From Acidovorax sp. (GTDB lineage: Bacteria; Pseudomonadota; Gammaproteobacteria; Burkholderiales; Burkholderiaceae_C): DNA of 64,000 nt. The position numbers and the translations under genes were made by a program. The notes under the pieces are model-generated. The model was given only the letters and a program-made list of their open reading frames with translations. It was not told the origin of the DNA and made no database searches. Positions within the stretch are counted from its first letter, which is position 1. Each line of letters starts with the position of its first letter. Below, piece by piece: positions 17,400 through 26,438 of this stretch. The stretch lies in contig NZ_JADHVT010000001.1 of NCBI RefSeq assembly GCF_016783915.1, positions 57,655 to 121,654 of the forward strand, given 5' to 3'.

Positions 17400-19208
17400 T
17401 CAACGCACTGAGTATTCAGGAACCAGACTCTGGAGCCAGGCACGCAGCGACGAAGCTGCCGGGGCAACCCCTAAACTCTCGATATCGCTGCAGACCTTCT
17501 CCGGGTTCAGGCGGCCCGGTGAGCTGGTTTTGGCCACGTGCAGTTTGGGATGTGGTGTCGGAATAGTGGTTTCGCCATTGGCAAGAAGCTCTTCGTAGAG
17601 TTTCTCTCCGGGTCTGAGCCCTGTGAACACCACAGGAATTTCCTGCTCGTTTTTGCCAGACAACCGTATCAATATCTTCGCGAGATCAAGGATCTTGACG
17701 GGCTCTCCCATATCCAGCACAAAAATCTGCCCTGATTGGCCCATCAAACCAGCCTGCAGAACCAGTTGGGCAGCTTCCGGAATCGTCATGAAGTAACGAA
17801 CAATGTCCGGATGCGTGACTGTTACCGGACCGCCACGTGCGATCTGCGCAGAAAACAACGGAACAACCGAGCCACTGGAACCCAACACGTTTCCAAAACG
17901 CACGGCCACAAAACGCGTGCTTTCGCATTCGCTAGCAACCGACTGCATGACCAGTTCAGCGAGCCGTTTACTCGCACCCATGACATTGGTCGGGTTGACC
18001 GCTTTATCGGTGGATATCAGCACAAAACGCGTAGCTCCGACAACGCCGGCGACGCGAGCAGCATTCAACGTTCCCAACACATTGGTGCGCAGGGCTTCTA
18101 CCTCGTTCAAAGACTCCATCAAGGGAACATGCTTGTAGGCGGCAGCATGAAATACCACCGTCGGTCGGTGGAGCTGAGCGATGGCAAGCAATCGCTCATA
18201 TTCTCGGACGTTGGCGGTGTAGTAAAGGCCTTGCATTTGGGGGTGAACCCTGCGTAGCTCTTGCTCCAGTTGGTAGATGGCGTATTCGGACACGTCAACA
18301 CACACAAGCCGCGCAACACCAAAGCGCGCAATCTGGCGGCACAATTCAGATCCAATTGAACCTCCTGCACCGGTGACCAGCACCGTCTCTCCGGCAATGA
18401 GATCAGACAGGCCCTTTTCATCCAGCGCCACGGGCGCTCTACCCAGCAAATCCTCCAGCTCGATACGCCTAGGTTGACCATCTTCAGCGCGCAGCCACTC
18501 GTCTGGCCGCGGCATTGTCAAAAGGGGCAGACTCGCTTCGCTAGCACCCATGAGCACTTCTCGCCGGGCATCAGACCCTGCGGCCAAGACCACAAGGGCG
18601 GCTACCGCTTGGGTGCGCGCAGCAATATGGGAGAGGTCGCCCAAACCTCCCAGCACGCTCAGTCCCTGCAGGCTGCGGCCTTTTTCGGCCGCGATGGGAC
18701 TGACGATACCCACCGGCGACCACAGCCGCGTCCCGCGCAACGCAGGCAGTGCCACTGCTGCGTCTTGAACCGAACCCACCAGCAGCAGGGGCTTGCCGGT
18801 AGGTGCACTTTGCCCACGGTTGACCAGCAACAGTCGGGCGCTGATGCGGGCACCGCCCAGAAGCAGCAACACCAACATGGGATGCAACAGCAGCACCGAG
18901 CGCGGGAAAGACCCGACTCGCAGCATCAGCACTGCAGACGCAGACAACAAACCGGCGAACACCACGCCATATACAAGGCGCGTGAGTTCGGCCACGCTGG
19001 TATAGCGCCAGATGTGGCGGTACACCCCCCATACCAGCAGACTCGTACCAAACCCGAGCAACGGCCATGGCAGGGTGTCAACCATCATGGCCTGGAATTC
19101 ATCGGGTACATCCAAGTTGAAGCGCAGCCAGAAGGTAAGCCACCAGCCGAATGCGACCAGTGCCAAGTCCAATACAAATGCCAGCAGATTGTTCTTATGC
19201 CAGCGCAC
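17400..19208 (-). CDS. Membrane-bound UDP-HexNAc 4,6-dehydratase (FlaA1/WbpM/PglF type)
   Basis: This 602-residue protein has four N-terminal transmembrane helices (about 10-110), a first Rossmann-like domain, then the catalytic SDR domain. That domain has VTGAGGSIGSELCRQI near residue 280. STDKAVNPTNVMGASKR carries the Met-Lys version of the SDR active site seen in large WbpM-type dehydratases. It converts UDP-GlcNAc to UDP-4-keto-6-deoxy-GlcNAc at the inner membrane, the expected first step of the nonulosonic acid route here. GTG start, overlapping the aminotransferase gene by 14 bases; last gene of the cluster. Substrate is inferred from family and neighbours. Confidence 0.9.
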   Translation of the reverse strand: MRWHKNNLLAFVLDLALVAFGWWLTFWLRFNLDVPDEFQAMMVDTLPWPLLGFGTSLLVWGVYRHIWRYTSVAELTRLVYGVVFAGLLSASAVLMLRVGSFPRSVLLLHPMLVLLLLGGARISARLLLVNRGQSAPTGKPLLLVGSVQDAAVALPALRGTRLWSPVGIVSPIAAEKGRSLQGLSVLGGLGDLSHIAARTQAVAALVVLAAGSDARREVLMGASEASLPLLTMPRPDEWLRAEDGQPRRIELEDLLGRAPVALDEKGLSDLIAGETVLVTGAGGSIGSELCRQIARFGVARLVCVDVSEYAIYQLEQELRRVHPQMQGLYYTANVREYERLLAIAQLHRPTVVFHAAAYKHVPLMESLNEVEALRTNVLGTLNAARVAGVVGATRFVLISTDKAVNPTNVMGASKRLAELVMQSVASECESTRFVAVRFGNVLGSSGSVVPLFSAQIARGGPVTVTHPDIVRYFMTIPEAAQLVLQAGLMGQSGQIFVLDMGEPVKILDLAKILIRLSGKNEQEIPVVFTGLRPGEKLYEELLANGETTIPTPHPKLHVAKTSSPGRLNPEKVCSDIESLGVAPAASSLRAWLQSLVPEYSVR

Positions 19209-20700
19209 GAGTATCCAAAGACGACGTTAAGACACGGCGCAAATGAGCAATTACCCGATCCTGCTGCGCTTCAGACAAATTGGATCCCGATGGCAGGCAT
19301 AAGCCAGTTTCAAACAACTGGCGAGAAACATCCACCCCATCAGCATGGGGAAAATAAGGAGCATTCCTGAACAACGGCTGCAGGTGCATGGGCTTCCACA
19401 CGGGCCGCACTTCAATTGAATGTCGCTCCATCAACCGCATGAGAGCCCTGCATTGAGCAGTGGCACCTTCGCCCTCGAGCGTGAAGCACGTGAGCCAACG
19501 GGTTGAGAGACAACCCTTCGGCTCAGGCATCCAACGAAGGAAGGGGATATCGGCCAGTGCTTGCTGGTATCGCTCGAAGACGCGCCGACGCTGCTGAACA
19601 CGCTCATCCAGGACACGGAGCTGTCCACGTCCAATGCCCGCGAGTACGTTGCTCATGCGGTAGTTAAAGCCCACCTCCTCATGCTCGTAATGGGGTGCCA
19701 CCTCGCGCGCCTGGGTAGAAAGCTTCCTCGCTCGTGCTATGAGCGTAGCGTCGTTGGACACTAGCATGCCACCGCCCGATGTGGTGATGATCTTGTTACC
19801 ATTGAACGAGTACACCGCTAACTGGCCGAAGCTGCCGCTGGCGCGCCCCTTGTGCCGGGCCCCCAAAGACTCCGCCGCATCTTCGAGCACGGGCACGTTG
19901 TAACGCTCGCAAATGGGCAGCAGCGCCTCCATGTCAGCGCTCTGACCATAAAGGTTGACAAGGACCACACAGCGAGGAAGGCGGTTCTCCCGGCGTGCCG
20001 CTTCAAAAGCTCTCTCCAGTGCCCGCGGAGACATGTTCCAGGTATCCGGCTCCGAGTCGATGAAGACCGGCAGTGCGTTGCAATAGAGGATGGGATTACA
20101 GCTGGCTACGAAGGTCAATGAAGAACAGAAAACAGTGTCTCCTGGCTGTACGCCCAGCAACAAGAGGCCAAGGTGGATGGCCGCCGTACCAGAGCTCAGG
20201 GCTGCGGCGTGGCCCACGCCCACATGCATAGCGAGTTCACGCTCAAACGCATCCACGTGCGGGCCGAGTGGAGCGATCCAGTTGGTGCGGAAGGCCTCTT
20301 CGACAAAGGCAGTTTCCTCTTCACCCAAATGGGGCGAGGAAAGCCAGATGCGCTGAGACAACTCCCGCCGGAATACCACATCCACCGGTTGGTCCAGCTC
20401 GTTCAGCACTGGAATGTGATCAATCTGGTGGCAATCCATCAATTCGAGCACAAACGCGGCAGTAGCGTCCTCACGTACCACTGTTGGGGGTAGCATCGGC
20501 AACTCACCAACCAAGACACAATCGCCGTGACCGTCCAAGCGAGCGCGTCGCAGATCACCATCAGTCAAAGTGCGCACCAACTGACCGTCTTCTCTGAGCA
20601 CCATCAAAAAGCCTTTGGCCGTGGTGTCCAGCCGCAGCAGCGCTTCCCGCAGGGTGCAACTGGGTGCAACGCACAGGGCGTTGAACTCTGCCTGATTCAT
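19195..20700 (-). CDS. CBS-domain pair fused to DegT/DnrJ/EryC1 sugar aminotransferase
   Basis: Of 501 residues, the first ~115 form two CBS motifs (VLREDGQLVRTLTDGDLRRA and the region ending HIPVLNELDQPVDVVFRREL). Residues ~120-495 form a PLP-dependent aminotransferase, with GTAAIHLGLLLLG, VLEDAAESLGA, and Schiff-base K303 in SFNGNKIITTSGGGM. The aminotransferase half resembles PglE/LegC enzymes that aminate C4 of UDP-4-keto-6-deoxy-HexNAc. In legionaminic clusters a CBS pair is usually attached to a nucleotidyltransferase (PtmE), so this fusion is unusual. It starts on ATGA with the neuD-like gene. Confidence 0.9.
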   Translation of the reverse strand: MNQAEFNALCVAPSCTLREALLRLDTTAKGFLMVLREDGQLVRTLTDGDLRRARLDGHGDCVLVGELPMLPPTVVREDATAAFVLELMDCHQIDHIPVLNELDQPVDVVFRRELSQRIWLSSPHLGEEETAFVEEAFRTNWIAPLGPHVDAFERELAMHVGVGHAAALSSGTAAIHLGLLLLGVQPGDTVFCSSLTFVASCNPILYCNALPVFIDSEPDTWNMSPRALERAFEAARRENRLPRCVVLVNLYGQSADMEALLPICERYNVPVLEDAAESLGARHKGRASGSFGQLAVYSFNGNKIITTSGGGMLVSNDATLIARARKLSTQAREVAPHYEHEEVGFNYRMSNVLAGIGRGQLRVLDERVQQRRRVFERYQQALADIPFLRWMPEPKGCLSTRWLTCFTLEGEGATAQCRALMRLMERHSIEVRPVWKPMHLQPLFRNAPYFPHADGVDVSRQLFETGLCLPSGSNLSEAQQDRVIAHLRRVLTSSLDTRALA

Positions 20701-21329
20701 GAAATGCTCCTGGCCGGAACACCAACATAGGTGCCGGCCTGTTGAATGTCGTGGTGCACCACTGCGCCAGATCCGATCACTGCATCGTCGCAGATCAGTC
20801 GCCCGGGTAGCACCACAGCACCGGATCCGATCAAGACCCGCGAACCGACATGCGCACCTCCCCCAAGCACAGCGCCGGGTGCAATATGGGTGAACGCACC
20901 CACTTTGCAGTCGTGATCCACCACTGCACAGTGGTTAACGATGACGCTGCGCGCTAGCACCACGCCAGGCGCAATCACCGCCTGGGCCGCCACAAAGCAG
21001 CCCTCCCCAACTCTCGCGTGCGGCGAGACACTGGCCCTTGGGTGGATCACCGAGACTAGCTGACGAAGACCGAGTAACAAGCTCTCATTTTCACGCGCGC
21101 GGTTGTCCCCGATAGCTACGTGTAAAGCACCACCCTGGGACTCCAAGGAGGACAACGCCGCCAGCGGAATGCCTGGCAGCAACTCCCCCCTGCACAGTTG
21201 ATCATTTCGATCAGACGCGACCAATGCCCAGTCAGCATGCGCTTGTTGCAGGGCATCTGCGACAACACGCCCGTGTCCACCTGCACCAAAAATCAGCAAC
21301 GATGGGGACTGGGAAGCTTCAATAGGCAT
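20697..21329 (-). CDS. neuD: NeuD/PglD-family sugar acyltransferase
   Basis: A 210-residue protein with an N-terminal nucleotide-sugar-binding Rossmann domain (LLIFGAGGHGRVVADAL) and a left-handed beta-helix of hexapeptide repeats (about 95-205, for example HARVGEGCFVAAQAVIAPGV and NHCAVVDHDCKVG, whose His is the expected catalytic base). It most likely N-acetylates the C4 amine made by the upstream aminotransferase, giving a UDP-diacetylbacillosamine-type sugar. It overlaps the neuC-like gene by 11 bases and shares ATGA with the CBS-aminotransferase gene. Confidence 0.88.
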   Translation of the reverse strand: MPIEASQSPSLLIFGAGGHGRVVADALQQAHADWALVASDRNDQLCRGELLPGIPLAALSSLESQGGALHVAIGDNRARENESLLLGLRQLVSVIHPRASVSPHARVGEGCFVAAQAVIAPGVVLARSVIVNHCAVVDHDCKVGAFTHIAPGAVLGGGAHVGSRVLIGSGAVVLPGRLICDDAVIGSGAVVHHDIQQAGTYVGVPARSIS

Positions 21330-22473
21330 TAGTTTTTTCCAGCACCGAAAGTGTCAGAGGAAGCCGCGCCAGCAGTTCTGCGATCCGAGCACTCGACTGC
21401 CCATCTCCATAGCGGTTTTCGCACGGGTAGCGCTCGCGGGCCAAGGCCTGTTGCAAGGCCATGCTCAGGGCTACAGCATCGGCGGGCACATCCACAGTAT
21501 TGACGTTACGTTCGCGCAGCCTCTGCCGGTCACCAATATTGATGACCGGGGTACCAAAACTTGCCGCTTCGATGATGCCCGACGAAGAGTTGCCCATCAT
21601 TACTGCCGCATGGCGCATCGCTTTGGCGAATAGACCACGATTCAGGTGCGGGATGCGTCGCGAGCCAGTGGGGAGAGATCCTTCGTCGAGTGCCTGCAGC
21701 ACACCCAGTGCACCGGCATCGGCATTAGGCTCCACCCACAGTACAGGACAGCCTTGCAAATTTAGCGCGTCCAACAAAGCCCGCGCCTGTTCATACGCAA
21801 AGTTTGCCTGCTGAACCACTGGATGAAACACCACCAGGATAAACGGCTGAGCGCTAGGCATATCCAGCGCTGCCAGGGCCTCCTCGCGCGTGCCTGAAGC
21901 CAGGTCCACCAGACCGTCGAGTCCCGGTGCACCCACCACATGGATACGCTCCGGCATTTCGCCCATACACACCAAGCGGTCTCGCGACGCTTCGGTAGCA
22001 ACCAGATGGTAGCTGCTGAGTTTGCTGATGGCGTGACGCATTGGCTCATCGACCGTACCAGAACGCTCACCGCCGTGGATGTGAACAGTAGCAACCCCCT
22101 GATTCAGAGCTGCAATAGCACCGGCCAACATCTCTCCCCGATCACCCAACAACAACAGAACGTCAGGTCGATGCTTTTCCAATAGCGCCGCCATACCTTG
22201 CAAGCAATGCGCCACGGCCGCGGACATACTCGCAGGGGTGCGCGTGAGCACATCCACTGGTAGCTCTGCCACCACCGGCAGGCCAGCCGCATGTATTTCG
22301 TCCACCGTGTGTCCGTGCGTAGCGCTCAGATGGACGCCAGTCACGGCCACGCCCAGTACCAACGCAGGGTCGGCAGCGACAAGTTGTAGCGTACTGCGCA
22401 TCAGACCGAAGTCGGCCCGCGTGCCGCTGAGGTACAGCACGCGCCGGACTGCTGCAATGTGCTCAAGACTCAC
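21319..22473 (-). CDS. neuC: UDP-HexNAc 2-epimerase, hydrolysing (NeuC/LegG type)
   Basis: This 384-residue GT-B-fold epimerase begins RRVLYLSGTRADFGLMRSTL, the NeuC-type start. Other motifs are LLLGDRGEMLAGA, IHGGERSGTVDEPMRHAISKLS, MMGNSSSGIIEA and VNIGDRQRLRERN. It releases UDP and inverts C2 to give a 2-epimeric 4-amino-6-deoxy sugar (LegG) or ManNAc (NeuC). The dehydratase-aminotransferase-acyltransferase trio next door favours the LegG substrate. GTG start overlapping the neuB stop (GTGA). Confidence 0.92.
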   Translation of the reverse strand: MSLEHIAAVRRVLYLSGTRADFGLMRSTLQLVAADPALVLGVAVTGVHLSATHGHTVDEIHAAGLPVVAELPVDVLTRTPASMSAAVAHCLQGMAALLEKHRPDVLLLLGDRGEMLAGAIAALNQGVATVHIHGGERSGTVDEPMRHAISKLSSYHLVATEASRDRLVCMGEMPERIHVVGAPGLDGLVDLASGTREEALAALDMPSAQPFILVVFHPVVQQANFAYEQARALLDALNLQGCPVLWVEPNADAGALGVLQALDEGSLPTGSRRIPHLNRGLFAKAMRHAAVMMGNSSSGIIEAASFGTPVINIGDRQRLRERNVNTVDVPADAVALSMALQQALARERYPCENRYGDGQSSARIAELLARLPLTLSVLEKTNAY

Positions 22474-23504
22474 GCGCTAGGCTCCGGACTCAGATCGGAC
22501 CAGTTCAGCACGGTGCCGCTCGCGACCGGGTGGCGCAGTTGCCTCCCCGCTAACACACTCAAATCACGCGGGGCGATACCGGTGGCCGGGCGCCGACAAC
22601 CTAGCATCTCGAGGCGCAGCGGTACACCGGCCGCAATGTCCTCTAGGGCCACAACGCTGCGGCGGGCCACACGAGCAGTGTTCTGCTCTTCCGGACAAGG
22701 CGCCTTCACACCGTTCCCGCGCATAGCGGCCACTCGCCGTATGCCCCGAACCATCTCGGAAAAACCATCTGGCTCCAGCGAAGCGCTATGGTCTGGGCCG
22801 GGCAAGCTGCGGTCCAACGTCAGGTGTTTTTCGATCACGCATGCGCCTAGGGCCACGGCCGCCAATGGGGCTTCTATGCCAAGGCTATGGTCCGAATAGC
22901 CTATCAGCACACCAAGTTCGCGTCGCATCTGCTCCATCGCCGTCAAGTTCAGAGCGTCGTCTGAGGCAGGATAGGCCGAGGTGCAGTGCATCAAAACTAT
23001 GCCATCAAGGTGGCCGCGGGCGGTGCGGGTCCAGACCAGGGCTTCAGTGATCTCCTCCATGGTGGCCATGCCTGTAGACATCAGCAGCGGCAACTGGGTT
23101 GCCGCTGCGTGTTCGACTAACTGGCGGTGCGTGAGCTCACCAGACGACAGTTTGAGTCGCCGAACGCCCAGGCGGACAAGCATATCAACCGCGAGTACAG
23201 AGAAGGGGGTTGAAAAAAATTCGATTCCAATGGTTCTACAGTGCTCCAGGATCTGTACATGCTCTGCTTCTGTCAGCTCCAGCCGCTCCAGCATGGCGTA
23301 TTGGTCCAGCTCGCCCGTCTGGCGGCTTTGGTATTCGGCTGCAGGGGCGCCGCGCACCACGAGGTCAGCAGCGCGAAACGTCTGAAATTTGACAGCGTCA
23401 GCGCCAGCAGCCTTGGCCGCATCGCATAGGCACAGAGCACGCACCACATCGCCATCATGGTTGACACCAGCTTCGGCAATGACGAACACCCCCGAACTCA
23501 CCAT
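22470..23504 (-). CDS. neuB: Nonulosonic acid synthase (NeuB/LegI type)
   Basis: This 344-residue protein condenses PEP with the hexosamine from the 2-epimerase to make a nine-carbon acid. The barrel starts FVIAEAGVNHDG. KFQTF, STPFSVLAVD, LSSGELTH, GYSDHSLGIEAPLAAVALGA and EKHLTLDRSLPGPDHSASLEP follow. A C-terminal SAF (antifreeze-like) domain begins about ARRSVVALEDIAAGVPL. The preferred ATG (23504) lies in the preceding SDR stop overlap with a GGTGG ribosome site; a GTG three codons earlier is possible. Legionaminate is inferred from neighbours; sequence alone does not exclude sialic acid. Confidence 0.92.
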   Translation of the reverse strand: MVSSGVFVIAEAGVNHDGDVVRALCLCDAAKAAGADAVKFQTFRAADLVVRGAPAAEYQSRQTGELDQYAMLERLELTEAEHVQILEHCRTIGIEFFSTPFSVLAVDMLVRLGVRRLKLSSGELTHRQLVEHAAATQLPLLMSTGMATMEEITEALVWTRTARGHLDGIVLMHCTSAYPASDDALNLTAMEQMRRELGVLIGYSDHSLGIEAPLAAVALGACVIEKHLTLDRSLPGPDHSASLEPDGFSEMVRGIRRVAAMRGNGVKAPCPEEQNTARVARRSVVALEDIAAGVPLRLEMLGCRRPATGIAPRDLSVLAGRQLRHPVASGTVLNWSDLSPEPSA

Positions 23505-24298
23505 GCTGTCCACCCACCATCCACTACGAGGTTGTGACCACTGATGTATTGCGACGCATCGCTAGCGAGGAAGGTCATCGCATTGACAATGTCGCGCTCA
23601 GACGCCATACGCCCCAAGGGAACGCGCCGAGAGTAGTTGTTTACGAAAGCCTCATTCTGTCCACTGAACACTCCGCCCGGAGTGATCGCATTGACGCGCA
23701 CACCCCTGTCACCCCAATAGCTCGCCAAATATTTAGTGAGCCCCCAGAGCCCCGCCTTGCTGGCTGAATAAATGGCAGGCGTGTTGATGGGACGGCCTAA
23801 GTACTCAGAACCTTCGTAAATACGCTGGTCAGGCGCCACAATGCCGTAGATCGACAGTGTGTTGACAATGACCCCGCCTTGCCTCTCGGCCATTGGGGTA
23901 CCAAACACCTGAGAAGCCAACATGGCTCCTGTCAAGTTGACCGCCATCACAGCATTCCAGTCCTCAAGCGGAAAATCCTCAAATGGTGCGAAGAAATTCT
24001 CGCTCTTAGTCGCAGCGTTGTTGAACAGCACGTCGGCCTCACCCCATAACTCAACAAGGCGCTTACGTACTGCCACCAGGGAGTTACGCTGGGCCACGTC
24101 GGCAGCCACCTTCATCAGTTGGTCGTGAATCGGCCCCAGCTTTTCTAGGGCCTCTTCGGAAACGTCCAGAGCGCAGACTCGGGCGCCAGCTTCTATGAAT
24201 CGAGCGACGGCCTGCTTACCCAGAATCCCGGCAGCCCCCGTCATCACGATAACCTTCCCGTCGAGCCGGAAGTCGCTACTGTTTGCTGCAGTGTTCAT
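23498..24298 (-). CDS. Short-chain dehydrogenase/reductase (PtmA-like)
   Basis: A 266-residue SDR: NAD(P) motif TGAAGILGKQAVA, NNAA in the fourth strand, active-site Tyr in YSASKAGLWGLTKYLA and C-terminal VVDGGWTAW. SDRs of this type (PtmA in Campylobacter flagellin glycosylation loci) accompany neuA/neuB genes, but their reaction is not settled. It overlaps the neuB-like gene and the class III aminotransferase stop. It could oxidise or reduce a C-position of the sugar acid, or pair with the adjacent aminotransferase to swap a hydroxyl for an amine. Confidence 0.87.
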   Translation of the reverse strand: MNTAANSSDFRLDGKVIVMTGAAGILGKQAVARFIEAGARVCALDVSEEALEKLGPIHDQLMKVAADVAQRNSLVAVRKRLVELWGEADVLFNNAATKSENFFAPFEDFPLEDWNAVMAVNLTGAMLASQVFGTPMAERQGGVIVNTLSIYGIVAPDQRIYEGSEYLGRPINTPAIYSASKAGLWGLTKYLASYWGDRGVRVNAITPGGVFSGQNEAFVNNYSRRVPLGRMASERDIVNAMTFLASDASQYISGHNLVVDGGWTAW

Positions 24299-25713
24299 CA
24301 GTTAAATTGCCGGAATACCGGCTTGATCACGGGCCCCTGAAGAAATTTGTCCACGCCCTGCTCCAAGGCCAAGGCATATACGGCTAGCGCCCTGCGCGCG
24401 GCCTCGAAGGTGCGATCCAACTCCCCCTCACCATGGGCAAAGCTTGGTGCGATCCAAGGCATTAGAACGCCATGACGGATCATCTCCTGCGAAAACAGTG
24501 TGCGCAGAGGAAGGCTAGGCGCGCCATCAGCGCCAAGCGTGACGTAATTCATAGAGATCCCGTTGCCCTGTATCTGGAAGGCCTGTTCTACCCCCGCCTC
24601 CCGGGCGAGTTCTTCCAGCCCTGTTAGGAGCCGGGCACCGTAACGCCAGAGGTGGTCGGTCACACCAAACTGCTCGTAGATGTTGACGGTTTCCAAGAAC
24701 GCGGCCAAGCTTGCCATCTCCCCACCATGCGTGGTGGAAATCAAGAACGTTCGCTCTTGACCAGCCCTGTTGATCCCCCCCACCTCCATGATCTCTCGCC
24801 GGCCTGTTAGCGCCGCCACGGCAAAGCCGTTGGCCATGCCCTTACCAAATGTGGTCAGGTCCGGCCTGACACCGTACAAGTGTTGGGCACCTTTAAGGTG
24901 CCAGCGAAAGCCAGTGATCATTTCGTCAAGGATGAAGAGAGCACCGTCTTTGACGCACAACTCCTGCACCTGGACGAGGAAATTGTCGGAACGATTCGGA
25001 CACTCGCTGCACGTCGGTGGCATCAGGCGGTTCACACGCGCGCAGTGACCGCAAGGCCCCACAGTAGTTGCAGGCTCAAGCATCACGCCAGCAATCTGAC
25101 CTGGATAAGCATCAAAAAGCACACGCAGACTTTCGATGTCGCCATAGTCGAACAATAGTGTCGCTGCATGGTGAGTTTCAGGAATACCACGCTTGAGTAC
25201 GGTGGCCCCGATAAACCAGTCGTCGAACGAGAAGAATGGATGTTGACGTGGGACGCAGATAAACGTGCGCCCGGTAAATGCTCGTGCAAGCTTCGCTGCG
25301 GCTGTAGTGACGTTGGAACCATTCTTGGCGAACTTCACCATGTCGGCGCCATCAATCAACCCGACCAGGCGTTCTGCGGCCTCCAACTCAATCACCGAGG
25401 CTCGCGTGAGATTGACACCAAGCTCCATGCCTCGCTGCGCAGCACGGTTCACTCGCTCGTCGGCGTAACCCAGAGTTACAGCGCGCAACCCCATGCCGTA
25501 GTCGAGAAGCGTGCGACCAACCGAATCTGTAACGTAGGCGCCCTTGCCACTTACCAGTATCTCTGGTGCATTTGACGGGTACTGATCATCACCACGGGAA
25601 TAGGTGTGCGCACCGCCAGGAATGACCTTGTGCAGGCGTTCACTGTACGAGCGTGTATCCACCTGGGTTGAGCCTTCAGGTTCAGCGGTCATGGTATGTT
25701 TTGCGCCCCTCAT
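24298..25713 (-). CDS. Class III PLP aminotransferase / GSA-aminomutase-like with four-Cys insert
   Basis: This 471-residue protein resembles glutamate-1-semialdehyde aminomutases (PGGAHTYSRGD, LDYGMGLRAVTLGY, FILDEMITGFRW, Schiff-base K291 in TTFGKGMANGF). It differs in an insert of about 40 residues with CGHC (221-224) and CSEC (235-238), a likely metal-binding or redox element absent from HemL. The heme gene is therefore an unlikely identity. Similar enzymes occur in flagellin/LPS sugar loci; it probably transfers an amino group onto a sugar or small side group. Start ATG 25713 overlaps the neuA stop (ATGA). Confidence 0.85.
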   Translation of the reverse strand: MRGAKHTMTAEPEGSTQVDTRSYSERLHKVIPGGAHTYSRGDDQYPSNAPEILVSGKGAYVTDSVGRTLLDYGMGLRAVTLGYADERVNRAAQRGMELGVNLTRASVIELEAAERLVGLIDGADMVKFAKNGSNVTTAAAKLARAFTGRTFICVPRQHPFFSFDDWFIGATVLKRGIPETHHAATLLFDYGDIESLRVLFDAYPGQIAGVMLEPATTVGPCGHCARVNRLMPPTCSECPNRSDNFLVQVQELCVKDGALFILDEMITGFRWHLKGAQHLYGVRPDLTTFGKGMANGFAVAALTGRREIMEVGGINRAGQERTFLISTTHGGEMASLAAFLETVNIYEQFGVTDHLWRYGARLLTGLEELAREAGVEQAFQIQGNGISMNYVTLGADGAPSLPLRTLFSQEMIRHGVLMPWIAPSFAHGEGELDRTFEAARRALAVYALALEQGVDKFLQGPVIKPVFRQFN

Positions 25714-26438
25714 AGTTGCTCCGGCAGACGTCCTTTGAAATGGCGAATGATCGACTCTATGCAAAGGAAATCTATTTCGTCGTCTACCTCGTAATTCTGC
25801 CAACGCTGAACTCGTTTCCCACCCAAACGCTCCGGATAGAAGGTTCGCTGGCTACGCAAGATAGCCGTCTTAATCAAATAAATACCGCCATACGGGTACC
25901 AAGCAGGCGTGCAGTCTGGCTGACCTTTGTCCACAGGCATCCAAGATGAAAGGCCGTCGCGAATGTCCTTGCGCTTGATGTCTAACGGATGCTCACGGTG
26001 CATTTGCCCAACGGTCACGACAGCATCAAGGTCGTCCCAGCGCTCTAACAGCATATCGATGGTGCTGGCAATGTCACCGTCGGCACGCAGGGGCGAGGTC
26101 GGTTCCAGCAACATAATGGCGTCGAATTCCTCACCTTGTGCGGCGAGAAATTCCACGGCATGAATTGCCGAATCGGCTGAAGTAGAGTGGTCTTGAGCGA
26201 GCATTTCGGGACGCAGGAATGGAACACGTGCGCCGTGCTGCATTGCAACGTCCGCAATCGCCTGCGAGTCGGTAGAAACCACTGTAGTGGTAATAGCCGG
26301 ACATGAGCAAGCCGCCTCAATAGTCCAAGCTATAAGGGGCCTACCATGCAACGGCCGCAAATTCTTTCCAGGCAGTCTTTTACTACCTCCGCGTGCGAGT
26401 ATCAAACCCAGAATCTGGCGAGACTGCTTGGCACTCAT
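25710..26438 (-). CDS. neuA: CMP-nonulosonic acid synthetase (NeuA/LegF/PtmB type)
   Basis: A 242-residue cytidylyltransferase that activates a nine-carbon sugar acid with CTP. The N-terminal ILGLILARGGSKRLPGKNLRPL is the CTP-binding motif, and LLEPTSPLRADGDIASTID is the conserved second motif. The C-terminal part is short, as in bacterial LegF/PtmB enzymes. ATGA overlap with both neighbouring genes suggests coupled translation. Exact sugar inferred from the pathway. Confidence 0.92.
   Translation of the reverse strand: MSAKQSRQILGLILARGGSKRLPGKNLRPLHGRPLIAWTIEAACSCPAITTTVVSTDSQAIADVAMQHGARVPFLRPEMLAQDHSTSADSAIHAVEFLAAQGEEFDAIMLLEPTSPLRADGDIASTIDMLLERWDDLDAVVTVGQMHREHPLDIKRKDIRDGLSSWMPVDKGQPDCTPAWYPYGGIYLIKTAILRSQRTFYPERLGGKRVQRWQNYEVDDEIDFLCIESIIRHFKGRLPEQL

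Noticed and set aside
24298..25713. Annotation as heme-pathway hemL
   Set aside because: The four-cysteine insert and the position amid nonulosonic acid genes do not fit HemL.
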